Source of the DNA: Larix kaempferi
Taxonomy: Eukaryota > Streptophyta > Pinopsida > Pinales > Pinaceae
Direction of reading: 5' to 3'
Assembly (NCBI GenBank): GCA_027924585.1
Contig: BSBM01000994.1
Location: 14,469,001 to 14,533,000, forward strand
DNA: 64,000 nucleotides
Shown one piece after another: positions 44,245 through 56,752 of this stretch. Positions within the stretch are counted from its first letter, which is position 1. Every line of letters begins with the position of its first letter. Under the pieces are notes generated by a model. It was not told the DNA's origin and searched no databases. It worked only from the letters and a program-made list of their open reading frames with translations. The translations under genes were made by a program, and so were the position numbers.

Positions 44245-44595
44245 CTAGAATACTCCAAAATTCCTTCCCATTTGTATCTTCTTCAGTCCTATTAATATGC
44301 TCTCACCCAAACCTTGTGGACTGAAAGATAATGTAACATTATCATTCTTGTTCTCATCTTGAGACATGGGCTCTTCAAATCCTTTCAACACATTAATGTT
44401 CCATAAGTCTTCTACACCCAATTTGGTCTTTATTTTAATAACCCACATATCATAATTCTTACCAGTGAAAATTGTTGGTGGGTAGTAAAAATAGTTCACT
44501 GCAATCTCTAATCTTCATTTTAATAACCCACATATCATAATTCTTACCAATGAAAACTGGTAGTGGGTAATAAAAATTGTCCGCTGCCATCTCTG
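44245..44595 (-). pseudogene. Copia-type gag N-terminus (DUF4219-like)
   Basis: On the minus strand a start MAADNFYYPLPVF near 44,590 is followed by GKNYDMWVIKMK. An 85-bp tandem duplication (44,436 and 44,521) then repeats the segment out of frame as YYPPTIFTGKNYDMWVIKIK, LGVEDLWNI, KGFEEPMSQDE. This matches the DUF4219 opening of copia gag (FTGxNYDxWxIKMKTYL, LWxxVxxGFEEP). The duplication and lack of the UBN2 region show a broken copy. Gag would bind and package element RNA. Confidence 0.65.
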
Positions 44596-44599
44596 CTAC

Positions 44600-47500
44600 A
44601 ACCTTCAATGGATATGTCATTGAAAAAAATCCCATAAGCTACCGCTCATTTTCAATTACAGCTTCCTCTTTCTCTTTTTTTCTCTCTCTCGTAAGCTATT
44701 TCTCTTCTCCGTCATCACACTTGTTTTTGGCAACTCATCCACCTCCTTCCGTGATTGACTTCGACCTTAAGCTTCTTCCTCTTCAGTACTTCATCAGTCC
44801 TTCCTTATTGCCCCCTAAAAATGAAGTTATGACCCTCCTCTTCTATGTGGGGCTTTTCAGGACGTACCCTTCCTACACGTGGATGTCATTTCCATAGATT
44901 TTCCCTAAGGCGAGATATTTTCCCACAACTTTTATGCTTTTAGGGATTTACTCTATGAGCAGATGGTGGTGCTTCTCGGCTTTCACACGGTTTTCTCCTT
45001 GTCCAAATATATTTTTTCTGTGAAGGGATGGGATTACTTTTTTGTACACAACATTTCACTTCAACAATACCTAACCTTCAATAGTGACCAGTTTAGTCTC
45101 CAGGAAGGCTTTCTCGATGGTTCCATAGATTTTTTTATCTCCCGGGTGGGCGATCTTTCCTGGCGGTGTTCTTCTAACGTGAATTTCTTTATGCTTTCTC
45201 CTCATTTTGCCTTAGTACGTGCATTCGGTGAATGGATCTTGTCAACTATTCAACATATTCTGATAGTTCTCTACCACACAACTTCACTCAAGCCGCTTTT
45301 TGCTCTCTTTTTGGTTTTTGGTGGTGGCTCTGTCGCTCTCCAATTCTTTGAAGACTCATGATGTCTTCTCTCTTGTCGAGGCTTCATGCTTGCTCTATTG
45401 CTCAACTATCTCCAAGGATGCTTAGACTCACTTTCTACCTCTAGGATTAACTAGTACCATGCCAAAATATACAAAGAGAAGTGAAGAATAAACATCACGG
45501 AAACATCACAGTACACTGAGCATCATGTGCTCGTACACATTAAAAAAGAGATTCACAAATACATTGATTGTCTGATTACATTAACAAATTTAACCATAAC
45601 TGATTACTAATTAGCATTAACATATGATTAATGAATGTTAAAAAAGAGATTACCTTCTTTAACACATTATACTATATTTGCATACAGCTTGGTCTTAAAT
45701 TACCCAAATGTGTAGATGGTGATCGGAATTGGTTATTGCAAGGATGGAATTTTTTGGGCTATTCGTTATCTCCTTTGTATGTCAAAGTCTTTTGAAATAT
45801 GTACATATTGTTAGGGTTCTGAGCAGAGTTGATTTGCCCCAAAATCTCTAAAGGTTAGCTTGTTATTTTGTAAATTTAAAAAATCTCTAAATCTTAGCTT
45901 GATAGTTTGTAAATTTCCATAATGAGATATTTAATGGAGTTGCGAATGAATGACCAGAAGCTCTCGATCTACACTAAAGACTGTTTGCAACGAGGAAACC
46001 TATTTACAGTCAGAATGGAGAACATATATGAGTGTGTTTGCGCTAAGGATATACAGAACGTTCGAACGTTGATCGAGCATTCCATGATATGTACATTGAA
46101 GCTAAACGCTAAATAACTCTAGAAAATTTATTTTATGAATATTTAATAGTGTTAGTCATATAATCTACCCTAGTGGTGCATGGATCCAGTTTCTTCCATT
46201 ATTTTTTCTCATTTCTTCGGATTTGGCAGTCTTCTTAAATCATCTTAGATGATAGTAGCTTGCGATCAGACATATATTCTTATACATTCTTAAGGCTGAG
46301 TAGTGAACATATCTTTAAATAATGCCAAATCAGATTTGATCGAAAATGTACTACACAATAGAGGCAAGCAATTTGACGTTGAAGGTTAACACCAAATTCT
46401 TGAGCCATCGTGGGACCTCAGAATCAATTACTGGCAATGGCAGTCGATTTGATTCGGTGACATTTGAGAAAGCTTGTTTAAGTTCATGGAAAGAAGTAAA
46501 TTTGTACTCGACAAAGGTATGCCCTTTTGTACATTTTATCTTTGTTTCTTTCTTTAGAGGTTGTATTGGCATTTGTGGTAAGGAAATTTGGAGCAATTCG
46601 AATTGGTTAGATATGATATCAATATAAATTCTAATTTTAAAAACCAACTTTTAATTATTTAATAACTATAAAATATAAATAACATTTAATTTATTACTTT
46701 ATTATAAAAAAGGAATGGTTATTAATGTACATTTATACTAATTTGGTTTATATATTTGATTAAAAATATTATATATGGTTTATATATTTGATTAAAAGTA
46801 TTATATATGGTTTATATATTTGATTAGTATTATATAAAAAATATCAATATTTTATCCATATTAGATTTTTTTATTAGATTTTTTGTTCATATTTAATGGT
46901 ATCCATGTCCATATTAATACTCGAATTATACAACTATGGATTGAATACAGTCCTCTTCCACTTTCTTAAAAAAAACATATATATACTTTAATATCCTTTT
47001 TCTACTTTATCCATTATTCGTGGGAAATATAGAATATGGGGACCGCGTTGTCCAATCTTGTGCTATCCACATGGCCAGATTAACCACGTTTTTGTCTCTT
47101 TGTAAGGAAGGGCCGTCTAACTTGCAGAATCCAGTAGGAAAACCGAACGCACATCACAATAATAGGAATAACATTCACATAAAATGCGTGTAGTTCTGCT
47201 CAAGTTTTATTAATATGTGGCTTTCAATTGGCTCATAAATATAATAAATCCTCGAATCATTGAAGGGTTATATAATTGGTGTAAGTCATTTTTTGACCGT
47301 TAATGCCTGAATATTGAAATTAAATTGCTTTGTTAAAATAATAAAAAGGGTTTGGGAAGCTTAAAAAGAACATCTTTACTAAAATCAGCGCAAAAGCATG
47401 GATGTCTTTCCTCGCAAATCCAAGAACGAGTTCCTCTTCGAGATTTTTATAATTCAGTTCGATGAACCCAATTAATAAAATCTGGGAGAAACTTTGAAAA

Positions 47501-47640
47501 TCATCACAACCTGTGCCAAATAATGTAACCATCCATTCTAAAAGAACTCTTAACTGAGAATAAAGAACTATAGCCCCATCATCATTAAAGAAATTATACA
47601 AGTATAATAAATGTGCGCAGATGTATAATTAAAATGAACA
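44600..47640. other. Mostly non-coding; a few unassigned open frames
   Basis: A 132-codon plus-strand frame at 44,963-45,361 (hydrophobic; words DYFFVHNISLQQYL, SWRCSSNVNFFM) has no recognised domain. Smaller frames at 45,922-46,116 and 46,346-46,627 likewise. A 34-bp triple repeat (GGTTTATATATTTGATTA) lies at 46,745-46,830. Nothing supports a functional gene. Confidence 0.45.
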
Positions 47641-48750
47641 CACTGAACATTAGGAAGTATTTCTTTTACTGCTTGAGAGTCCCTCAGGACATACCTTTCT
47701 TCTAGTGCTCTTCAATATGTGCATAGAAAAGTATCCAAATCCCTATCATCTTTGGTGAGGTTATTCTCTTCACTAGGGTTATCAAGCCAATTATAAATCC
47801 TATTCCACTCTTGGTTTCTTACACCCAAGTTTACTCCAAATAGGGGATGCACATAACCCATACAACAACAATATCTCCCCCCCCCACACAAAAAGCACAA
47901 ATGTTGGGCATGCCAAGATGTTTTAACTATGGTATGCTCAAAACAAGATTTCCATGGGTTTTCCAAATCATGGCACAACAAAAACAAGTTGTGAGACAGG
48001 AAAAAAACAACTGGCAACTACCAATCTAATCCCCAACAGGTATATGGAATTTAGAGGGAAAAAACAACCTCTATGGACCCCCAAATCAAAATTTTCTTCC
48101 TCCTAAGCATTTTGAAACACCAAAAATGTATCTCCCAGCTAGAAAATGAAGGAAACATTAGGAAAAACGTGAGGGAAGATGCCCACCAAGCCTAGAAATC
48201 ATGAGAGAAAAAATAATAGATAAATGATGGGTAGGGGAGAAAATTCGTGGGTCATTTCTTGCCCAGAAATCGAAACATGATTTTCCAAAATGATGGCTTT
48301 CCCATACACGAAATTTTGAGACAGCCATACCTTCCATTTTCCAAAACAATAACTACCTCAACTACCTCTTGGAAGAATTAAATGATTGGGTGCAAAATTC
48401 AAAATGAGTAGTTAATGGTTCATGGGTTCTCTCATTGACACTTGGATTGATACTATTGGTTCAAGGGTTTGAATAGTTCTCTCCCTATTCTTTGTAAAAA
48501 TCATACCCTCGTATTCTTCTTTCATTGCATAGCTAGTTGTGGGTATTTTATTAAAATACATATTTACATGATATTTGTAATATCCATTGTGACATGCTAG
48601 CATCGGATCCACATGCACAATTTTTAATTGTCGATATGTAAACGATAAATCAATGGCAAGGCCTTGGCCTTGAGCTTGTCACCACAATTTTATAACAATA
48701 TTACATCATTTACATGTTAAATACAATGGGGTCAAAATCGGGGTGTTACA
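47641..48750 (-). mobile_element. Possible LTR fragment ending at 48,750
   Basis: On the minus strand the sequence from 48,750 starts TGTAACACCCCGATTTTGAC, a common opening of plant gypsy LTRs. No partner LTR, primer site or target duplication was found and the far end is not defined, so this may be a solo or truncated LTR. A run of 10 C at 47,876-47,885 lies inside. Confidence 0.4.
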
Positions 48751-51700
48751 GATTATATGCCCATGAGACCGTTCTAATGTTGTTTGAATCTCACAGGAAA
48801 GAATAAAATGTATTCTTGCAATATGTCCTCTTGACATCATTCACAACTAGCCAAATGATCATGAATGTATAATACAAAATCTCAATATGAAATTTACATG
48901 TGAATTTATACACATTTAGAATTTACACCCATGAGTTTCTACTAATATTTTTAGATGTCATGGGAAAGAATACAAAATCTTCCTATGTTATGTCCTTCTG
49001 ACACAATCCACAATAAGGTAAACACTCATCAACATATCAGTATAATTTGAAATATAAAATTTCAACTATGTTTCCTATAGAAAATAACATTTCCATTAAC
49101 TATAAACACATGCTCATATGGTTTGGAATGTTTTTTTGCATACATCAAAACATAGTCTTCATACAATGTGTTCTCCTGTCATGAATCTAAATCATCCCAA
49201 CATCAATCAACATTAAGTAGCAAAACCTAAATATGAAAATACAATTCTAAAATATTAACTTCATCTCCTACAACAAATCATAATTTAGTTAACCATGAAG
49301 ACACCCTCATGTTGTATGGTTCTATGTAGGTGTTACCATTATGTCCTGATTCATTGTCCTACTGTCACTTCCATCATCAAATACATCCACCCAGATCATT
49401 TCCTCTTAACATAGATCTCAAACAAATAGACATCAATGGCAATTTCATCGTTCAAGCTTTTCATTGCATAGCCTCAACAACATGACATCAATCAAAAATT
49501 ATACACACAATAATCAATCAAATCATCTGTTTGTATTTCCATGCAATGAACTATCACTTATGCATGCAACAATAGAACAAGAAGCATTCTTAAAATGCAT
49601 TCCAATGGTTAAGCTAACTCAAAGAATGCATCAACAAAGCGGCCATTCGCACATCTGTATTGCCAGTATATTATGGTTATTACTTTGTTTAATTGTTAAT
49701 TTCAAGGGTGTCTCTCTCCCCTCATACAATTATCCATGAGGTGAGGGTTAATATATAAATTTCCCTTTAGTTTTAATACTTTAATATCCTAAAAAACCTA
49801 TAGAATTATCTCGGAATCACCAACTCCACTATTCTAGTGGCCATTGCATTGAGTAGTGTCATCCATACTAACATTCATCAAATGCCACTACTTTCACTAC
49901 TAAACAGACACGTAGAAGCACATGAAACCTCTCCCCAATAAATTTATTTCAATGCACATACTCACTTATGCGCATGTACCCAATGCACTCTGGCATTGGC
50001 CTAAACCATCATTATTCCTACAGATGTCCCTTACCATGGAAATTTTGACATCCTAGCCAATGCCCCGACACAATACCCATCCATCTTCCAATCCACTTGG
50101 TTAACTATATGGATTCTTTCCTTATTTTACCAAACACAACATTAGGAGTTCACTTGCTTCATGCATGTTGAAAAGAGGTTTCATCCCATACTAGTGCTAA
50201 TATGGGGCTCATGGGATACCTCTGTAGCACTAACAAAAAAAAACCGATAATTCCCATGGTCTCACACATGGACTCACATTCACAACATGAGCATATTTCT
50301 CATCAATCCCTAGTTATTACTTTTAATTGGTTGAACTATGACACATGGTCATATGAATGCATGAAAGAATTGACAATCTTTATGGACCCAAAGATTCCCA
50401 ACCTGCTCAATGCTCTACCTAGGAATATTATACTCATACATGCATTCAACATGCCTAAATATATCATGAACAAATCAATTGAAATAATTAAACATGGTTA
50501 AATGATTCTTACCTATGATGTCCTTGACCAAAAAAACCAAGGGAAGGATGAATCAAGGTAAATGCATAGTGGAATAATGGTATCTAAGTCTATGCCATCA
50601 TGCCAACAATCCAATTAAATAAAATAATCAACATTTTTAAGGACAATGCAAACTTTTGATGCATAGCATTTCTCATATGCACATGCTATGCAAGGTAAAT
50701 TCAAGCATGAATGTAAACAGATCAAAGCAAGATATTAACATGTAATCAAACATCAAATAATCATATCTACTACATCCATTAATCGTTAAGAAAATAATAT
50801 TTGAAAGCTAAGTTAAAAAATATAATTAAAAAAATATATAGGCTACAACAATCAACCATATTAACGGTGTTAGGATCCAAGTCTACTGACTGCCATCTAA
50901 AACCATATTAACACAAACAATACCAGATCCGATGGCTTCCATCTACATCAATATAAATGATAATAACAATAGATCGCATTGTTGTCACCTACAACCATAC
51001 AAACCATAGGAAAACTTCATCCCAGAGCAAACATACATAAGAAATACAATAAATAAGCATATATTATAAAATACTCATCACTGACTACCAACCATAGCCA
51101 TATCAACATAAACCAATTCAGATATGAAATATGTCATCTACAGCCATATAAAATCAGATCTCATGAATTTCACCTACAACCATACAACTCATAATCAGAT
51201 ATGATTTATAAGCGCATATATTTTTGAAAATGTAGTAAACAATCATATAAGGAAATACTCATCTCAATCCTGGGAAACTAGATTCAACAAGACAATGTTA
51301 TACCCAGCAATATACATGCCATCCTAATGCATATTTGAACATGATAGTCAACCCCAAGTTGAGGCCATAGATCCACAGGAGAGGTACTCTCAAACCAACA
51401 GGCATGATGCACTCATCTCAACATCGAGAACACTTCTAGACAAAAACATATGTATCTCAATCATACAGAAAGATTTTTCATTGAAAAAATAGCATTCCTT
51501 ACTGGAAATGTCACTTCGGGCATAATGGAACAGGTCTCACAACCCATAAATAATATAAATTAGGAAAATCATAACATCTGGCTGCGCTCTTTTCACACTA
51601 CCAGTAACAACAACTACGTGTTTCTCCATCTAAACTTTTCCTTCGCTCTACACTACCTAGTGCAATGAGATTCCCTTCACTATGCAAGTCCCTCATGACA

Positions 51701-52519
51701 TTGCCATCTAGGTCCTTTGGGTTTCATGTGTAGATATTTACATAGGGACAAGCAATGTGATAAGGAATCATGTTGTGTTATGCACAATCAATATTCAATC
51801 CCCATTACAAGGTCTTCAAACCTCATAAGAAGGCCTTCAATATTCTGCAATACAATGAATATCCTACTTAAGAGCATGCATTTCCCAAAACATGAGTGCA
51901 TTACACTACATTTTAAATCTCAAGTGAAAAGAAACATAAAATATTGAGAGGAAACTCATTCAAATGCACAAATAACCATTTAAATCCCCGAGTGAGTGAT
52001 TCGAATTCCAAGAGAGGTAACTCCAAAGGTTAGAGGCCAACTTGAATTGGTAGAGGAGTTACTCATTCATGAGATTATGTTACTAGAATAGAGAAAAGAG
52101 TGCATCAAAAGCTAGGATTTACACTTGAAAGAGTGTTGGTTAAAAATAGCTAGTGATGGCACACTAGCACATGATGAGTTACAAATGACACCAATGGACA
52201 AGGTCAAGGAAGGCGCACTAGTCAAGACCATCCCACCAAGCATCCAATAGGGTGTAATAGTACCTCCATATATCAAAATAACCAAAAATAGGGTCCAAAA
52301 AGAAATGTTAGGGACAGAAACAAATCCTAGTCCCAAACCCCCTCACATGTGGAACCCATGGCCCCCCATTCTCATTAGTTTTCCATATTGAAGCTAGTTA
52401 TTTAATCACACAATAATAATAATAGTAATAATTTCCATAGTCCATAGTCTCAACACCTAGTGCCTAATAATAAACAAAATAATAACATATGTTTGGGGCT
52501 TAACAACTGGGGTATTACA
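48751..52519 (-). other. Degenerate sequence, possibly a second gypsy LTR
   Basis: No coding. At 52,519 the minus strand begins TGTAATACCCC, with a G-rich stretch AAGGGGGCTTG just beyond at 52,526-52,536, resembling a polypurine tract next to an LTR start. The left limit is unknown. I could not align this region convincingly with the LTR at 54,250-56,752. Confidence 0.35.
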
Positions 52520-54233
52520 TTACACAAGCCCCCTTCAGCACTTATGCAAGGGAACATAACCACCTCATTCCTCTTATGGATTTTATCAATACCCTTGATG
52601 TTACCTGCCTATTGATACATAAAAGAAGCTCATAAAACCATTTCATCAATCCACTAGTAGGAAACTATTGTCTTCATCCTTCTTCATGGGTTAACCATTA
52701 TAGCAACAAAATCATCAACGTTATAAGTCTTGATTGCATAGTTACATCAACAACCAAATTACATCAGGACATTATCATTGTGTATAAACAATAAGATATT
52801 CATATCCCTTATGCAATAGTATCATCACTCAATGGTCAACAATTCCATTCCCATAATATGTCTCAATACTCCTACTAATACATATGAATCCCAATCATTC
52901 ATTCTCTTGCATGTACAACGACATTGACATGCTTATACCATTAATGGACTGCAAATTTCCTTGCTTTAGAAAAATGCAATCAATCAAAGAAAGAGAAGAA
53001 AGGGTAGGTAATTCCCACTCTTGATATTCCATCTAAGCTTGGAGTTCCACACTCTTGGCTACTTGCTCGCTGGCATTCTTCCATTAAGCTTCAAGCATTA
53101 GTTAGAAGAATTTTTAAACAATTCAAAGACTTAATTCATGTAAACCCAATAGGATACCATGGCATCTAATACATTAGTTTAAGGAAAGATAAATCCCTAC
53201 TCTTTCTGTCCACTTATTAATCTCAACAATAAGTCCTTGGTGGGGTTAACTTATGGATTTATCGGTAGCTCCATTCCTGAGTTGAACTTCCTTTGGAAAC
53301 CCACAAAAAATAGCATACGCATATATGCATATTATATTCTTTAAACAAGGTTACAAGGCCCTTCTCTCTTGAACCATTCTAGCTCAAACTTGGTATGACT
53401 ATTTCTTTTCTCAAGGAATCAAACTATCAACAAGAAAGATTATTTTTCCTCACCCAAGAATAGTACCATCCAACTTATATACTTGAGCTCTTGTTGTAAT
53501 TCTATCATATAACATAAATTTATATAAACAACAAGAATGGGGTGAGAGAAATTATTATCTCTACACTTCTTGCAACCAACTCCATGGTTGATGTAATCTA
53601 CTCCAGCACTCTGCCTCTCCCTAAGACTTGTTGTCCAAATTCCTCTGAGAAAAATAGTCCATGATCTCTTAGGAAAATTGGCTACAATGCCAATCATCTC
53701 CATTATGCCTCATAATGCAAAGCACTTCTCTCTATAATCTCCCAAAAACTTGCAAGTTGTTGGTGCACATCTTGCAACCTTCTTGACCACCCTATCATGC
53801 ACTCACTATATTGGTCTAACCATTAAAGTCACTTTCATCATTCAGACTTGATCACACCGATTATGAATTTAACAACCAAGTCTATCCTTTGCACACATAG
53901 GAGGGATATAGCTCCTTCCTCATGGTAGCTTCTACTACCTTTGAGGACTTCTAATGGCCTTCACTTTTCCAAGACAAACCATTCTATCTTAGTCTATTCT
54001 ATCAAAATCGATCACATATTTCTTATTTCTAACTAAAAGGATCAACAAAGAAAGATCCCACTCTTCTCTATTGATTATATCTTTCAACTCTTACCATCTA
54101 GTTCGCTTATTAACTGGTCTTTTCCTTTTTGCAGTTTTTCATTCAATTTTTCGAGTATAAAGAAGTTGATTCAAGTATAATATGACTAAATTCTTTGATT
54201 TTATAACCGAAGAGGTTTGCGAGTTCTAGCCTT
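52520..54233 (-). other. Degraded gypsy interior or leader
   Basis: About 1.7 kb between a possible polypurine tract (52,526) and a primer site (54,235) on the minus strand. No clear polyprotein motif is readable, so gag-pol is either deleted or beyond recognition. Confidence 0.4.
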
Positions 54234-54234
54234 G

Positions 54235-54246
54235 GCTCTGATACCA
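54235..54246 (-). other. Primer-binding site, initiator Met-tRNA
   Basis: On the minus strand TGGTATCAGAGC begins three bases after the LTR end at 54,250. Confidence 0.8.
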
Positions 54247-54249
54247 CTC

Positions 54250-56752
54250 TGTAATGTACCCTATTACGACATGAGCTCACATGCTAGCACACACGTGCTT
54301 ATAAGTTTTTTATATTTTAATACGAAAGCCCTGTAACAACTCCCCATTTTTTAGATTAACCAAATTCATTAAAAAAAACAAGCTAAGTCATAGAAAATAA
54401 ACTCATAAGAAAATTTACAAATATATGCCATCAATACTAATAGCTATAATTTAAACCATCTCATGATTTTAACATTAAACTTAAGGCTCAGAGACCCATG
54501 TTTAGCTGAATTTACAGAGAACCTTGATAAGTCTTTTGATCACAGAATTCATCCAACACTCGTGCAAGTATGGGCATAACAATTAATATTATTTCAAAGG
54601 AAATCTACTTGATAAATGAACATTTCATACATGAACAATTCACATAACATAGTCATGAATGCATCACTCTTATCATTGACACCTTCTGATTATGCAATGT
54701 TCGTAAAGATATAATTATTCATGAATACAATTCCAACATTAAATAATTTAATATTCGTATGTTCTATAACACTCAACCATACATTTAAACAATATTACTG
54801 TCAAATGCCACTATGGAGCTCAAAAACACTCCAAGAACTTCATACATAGAACCCAATTATGCTTAGTCCTCTTAATGGAAACAGAGATAGTGTTGCTACA
54901 TGAATCGAGCCTTTAATAAGTATTCCATTGACTATTCAAATACCAATACATTCACACAGGAATCAAAATATGGCGCAAAGGACAATTGAACCATATTATG
55001 TTCCAAATCGTCTTAAACATATAAAGAACAAGAATATAAAAAATTGCATTCCCTTCTATATCTTCAAGAAACTAATCACATACATATAGATTTTAGGAAA
55101 ACACGTGTAGAATAAGGTAACATGGGACATTTTAGTCCTTAACGATTCTACACTTTAGGACCTAACAAAAATTATTTAATCTATCTACGACATAGAATTT
55201 GGGCTAGAAACACCTTCCCCTCCTTACCTTCAATTTGACAATTATAACTCAATCCATTTTGGGCAATTCCATCAAACATATTTAAATGACTCGCTGCAAG
55301 AAATATGATTTCACCATAATATAATTCATTCAACATTTTATTTTAGTATTAAATACCAATAATATTAACAACACCAATCCTTATAATAATTTTCATATAC
55401 ATCCATCATTATTAGTCATATATGAGATTATTTATGAACTAAAATGTAGAATTCCGGTATGATGTTTAGTGTATCAAAATTACATATTGAACACCAACAG
55501 TAATTCACATTCTTTCGGAATCATTTATTCATTTTAATTCATTCACAAGCATACAAAATAATAGTAAATTTATATAAAGCAACAGTACTTATATGTATAT
55601 TTATAACTTGACAAACTAGAAACATGTGAGGCATACTCCACCTAACCCTATGCCACCTTGCTCATAAATATATCAACAAGGGTACCACCCCCAAGATGAC
55701 ACTATGAATCCACAAGGATATTGCTCAACATTGACAGAAAAGGAATATGAACAGGTGCACAAAGTAATTCCCCACCAAGATATCTCTCATAGCTTGGCAC
55801 TTACCCAATTTTACACCATTAGCATGGTTATAGCTTTCTATTTCAAAACACATAGCTTCAAATAGTTCTAAACTAAACAGTGATATCCCTGCCTCAATAT
55901 CTATTCCAAAACAAAACAGTGAAATACATTACATTAGGATTCCACTATGATACAATGCCTAGAATTACCTTCGAGGAAGGTTAATCCACAGTTCCTAAAT
56001 TCACTAGCAACATAGAATGGGTTCAACATGGCCAATTATCTCCCAATAATTCTAGATGACATTTTACAACTTCCTAAATAGCTTTGAATCTTAGTTCAGA
56101 AGTGGCACCCAACCAAGAAAGATGGTTTACTAACAAAATCAAATCAATGGACTTCCCCTACATCTATGTGAGAAAGAGAGCATGAAAGAGTTTGTGTGTC
56201 TAAGATATCAAGTGTCTGAGTTTGTGGGAGTGTGCATGATAGAGTTCATGTGTCTCAGATATCAAGTGTCTGAGTTCATGGCAGTGTGCATGATAGAGTT
56301 CATGTGAGTTTGTATCAATTCTTTCTTTATACATTCCCTTTAGTTGCATGGTAATCTTCACCCACGTGGTATTTCCCAAAAAATCACGTCCCTCAGCATA
56401 AGCCATTAATCCTTCATTAACTTTTGGGATTAATCATAAGGTTCAACATATCAAAGGTATAAAATATTAAGGCATGGTTAAAGTACTTTTTATCCTTAAG
56501 TTCACAAACAGGGTCATGTTATATAAGCCTCTTAGGCTATCTGTATCCCACTCTTCTTCTGACTAGTGAATTTATAGGTCCCCATTCTCTTTAGCATCTG
56601 CCTCGGCCACAACCAACTATATTTTTATTAATATTTATAAAAGTATTACATTTCTAGGGATTCTGGCGCTTTTAACTTTACCTACTCACGAGCGTAAGTC
56701 ATATCTACATAATACATTATAGTTCATAGGGATTGAAATTAGGGATGTTACA
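54250..56752 (-). repeat. Large gypsy-type 5' LTR (about 2.5 kb)
   Basis: On the minus strand it runs from TGTAACATCCC (56,752) to GGTACATTACA (54,250), TG...CA ends, with the primer site three bases beyond. Plant elements with LTRs this long are usually Ty3/gypsy. A 54-bp triple repeat lies inside (56,188). The matching 3' LTR could not be confirmed. The right flank begins CACAA. Confidence 0.6.
56188..56310. repeat. 54-bp tandem repeat inside the large LTR
   Basis: Copies at 56,188 and 56,242 and a partial one at 56,296 share GATATCAAGTGTCTGAGTT. The minus-strand open frame across it simply repeats 18 residues. Confidence 0.9.

Noticed and set aside
44963-45361. 132-codon plus-strand frame as a host gene
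   Set aside because: Hydrophobic but without recognisable motifs, homologous exon or promoter. Mentioned only as unassigned.
46346-46627. Words KFLSHRGTSES as a TIR-type disease-resistance start
   Set aside because: Only the LSHRG word fits. The following TIR motifs are absent and the frame soon becomes AT-rich and non-coding.
52520-54233. Interior gag-pol of a gypsy element
   Set aside because: I looked for RT, RNase H and integrase words on the minus strand and found none that could be defended.
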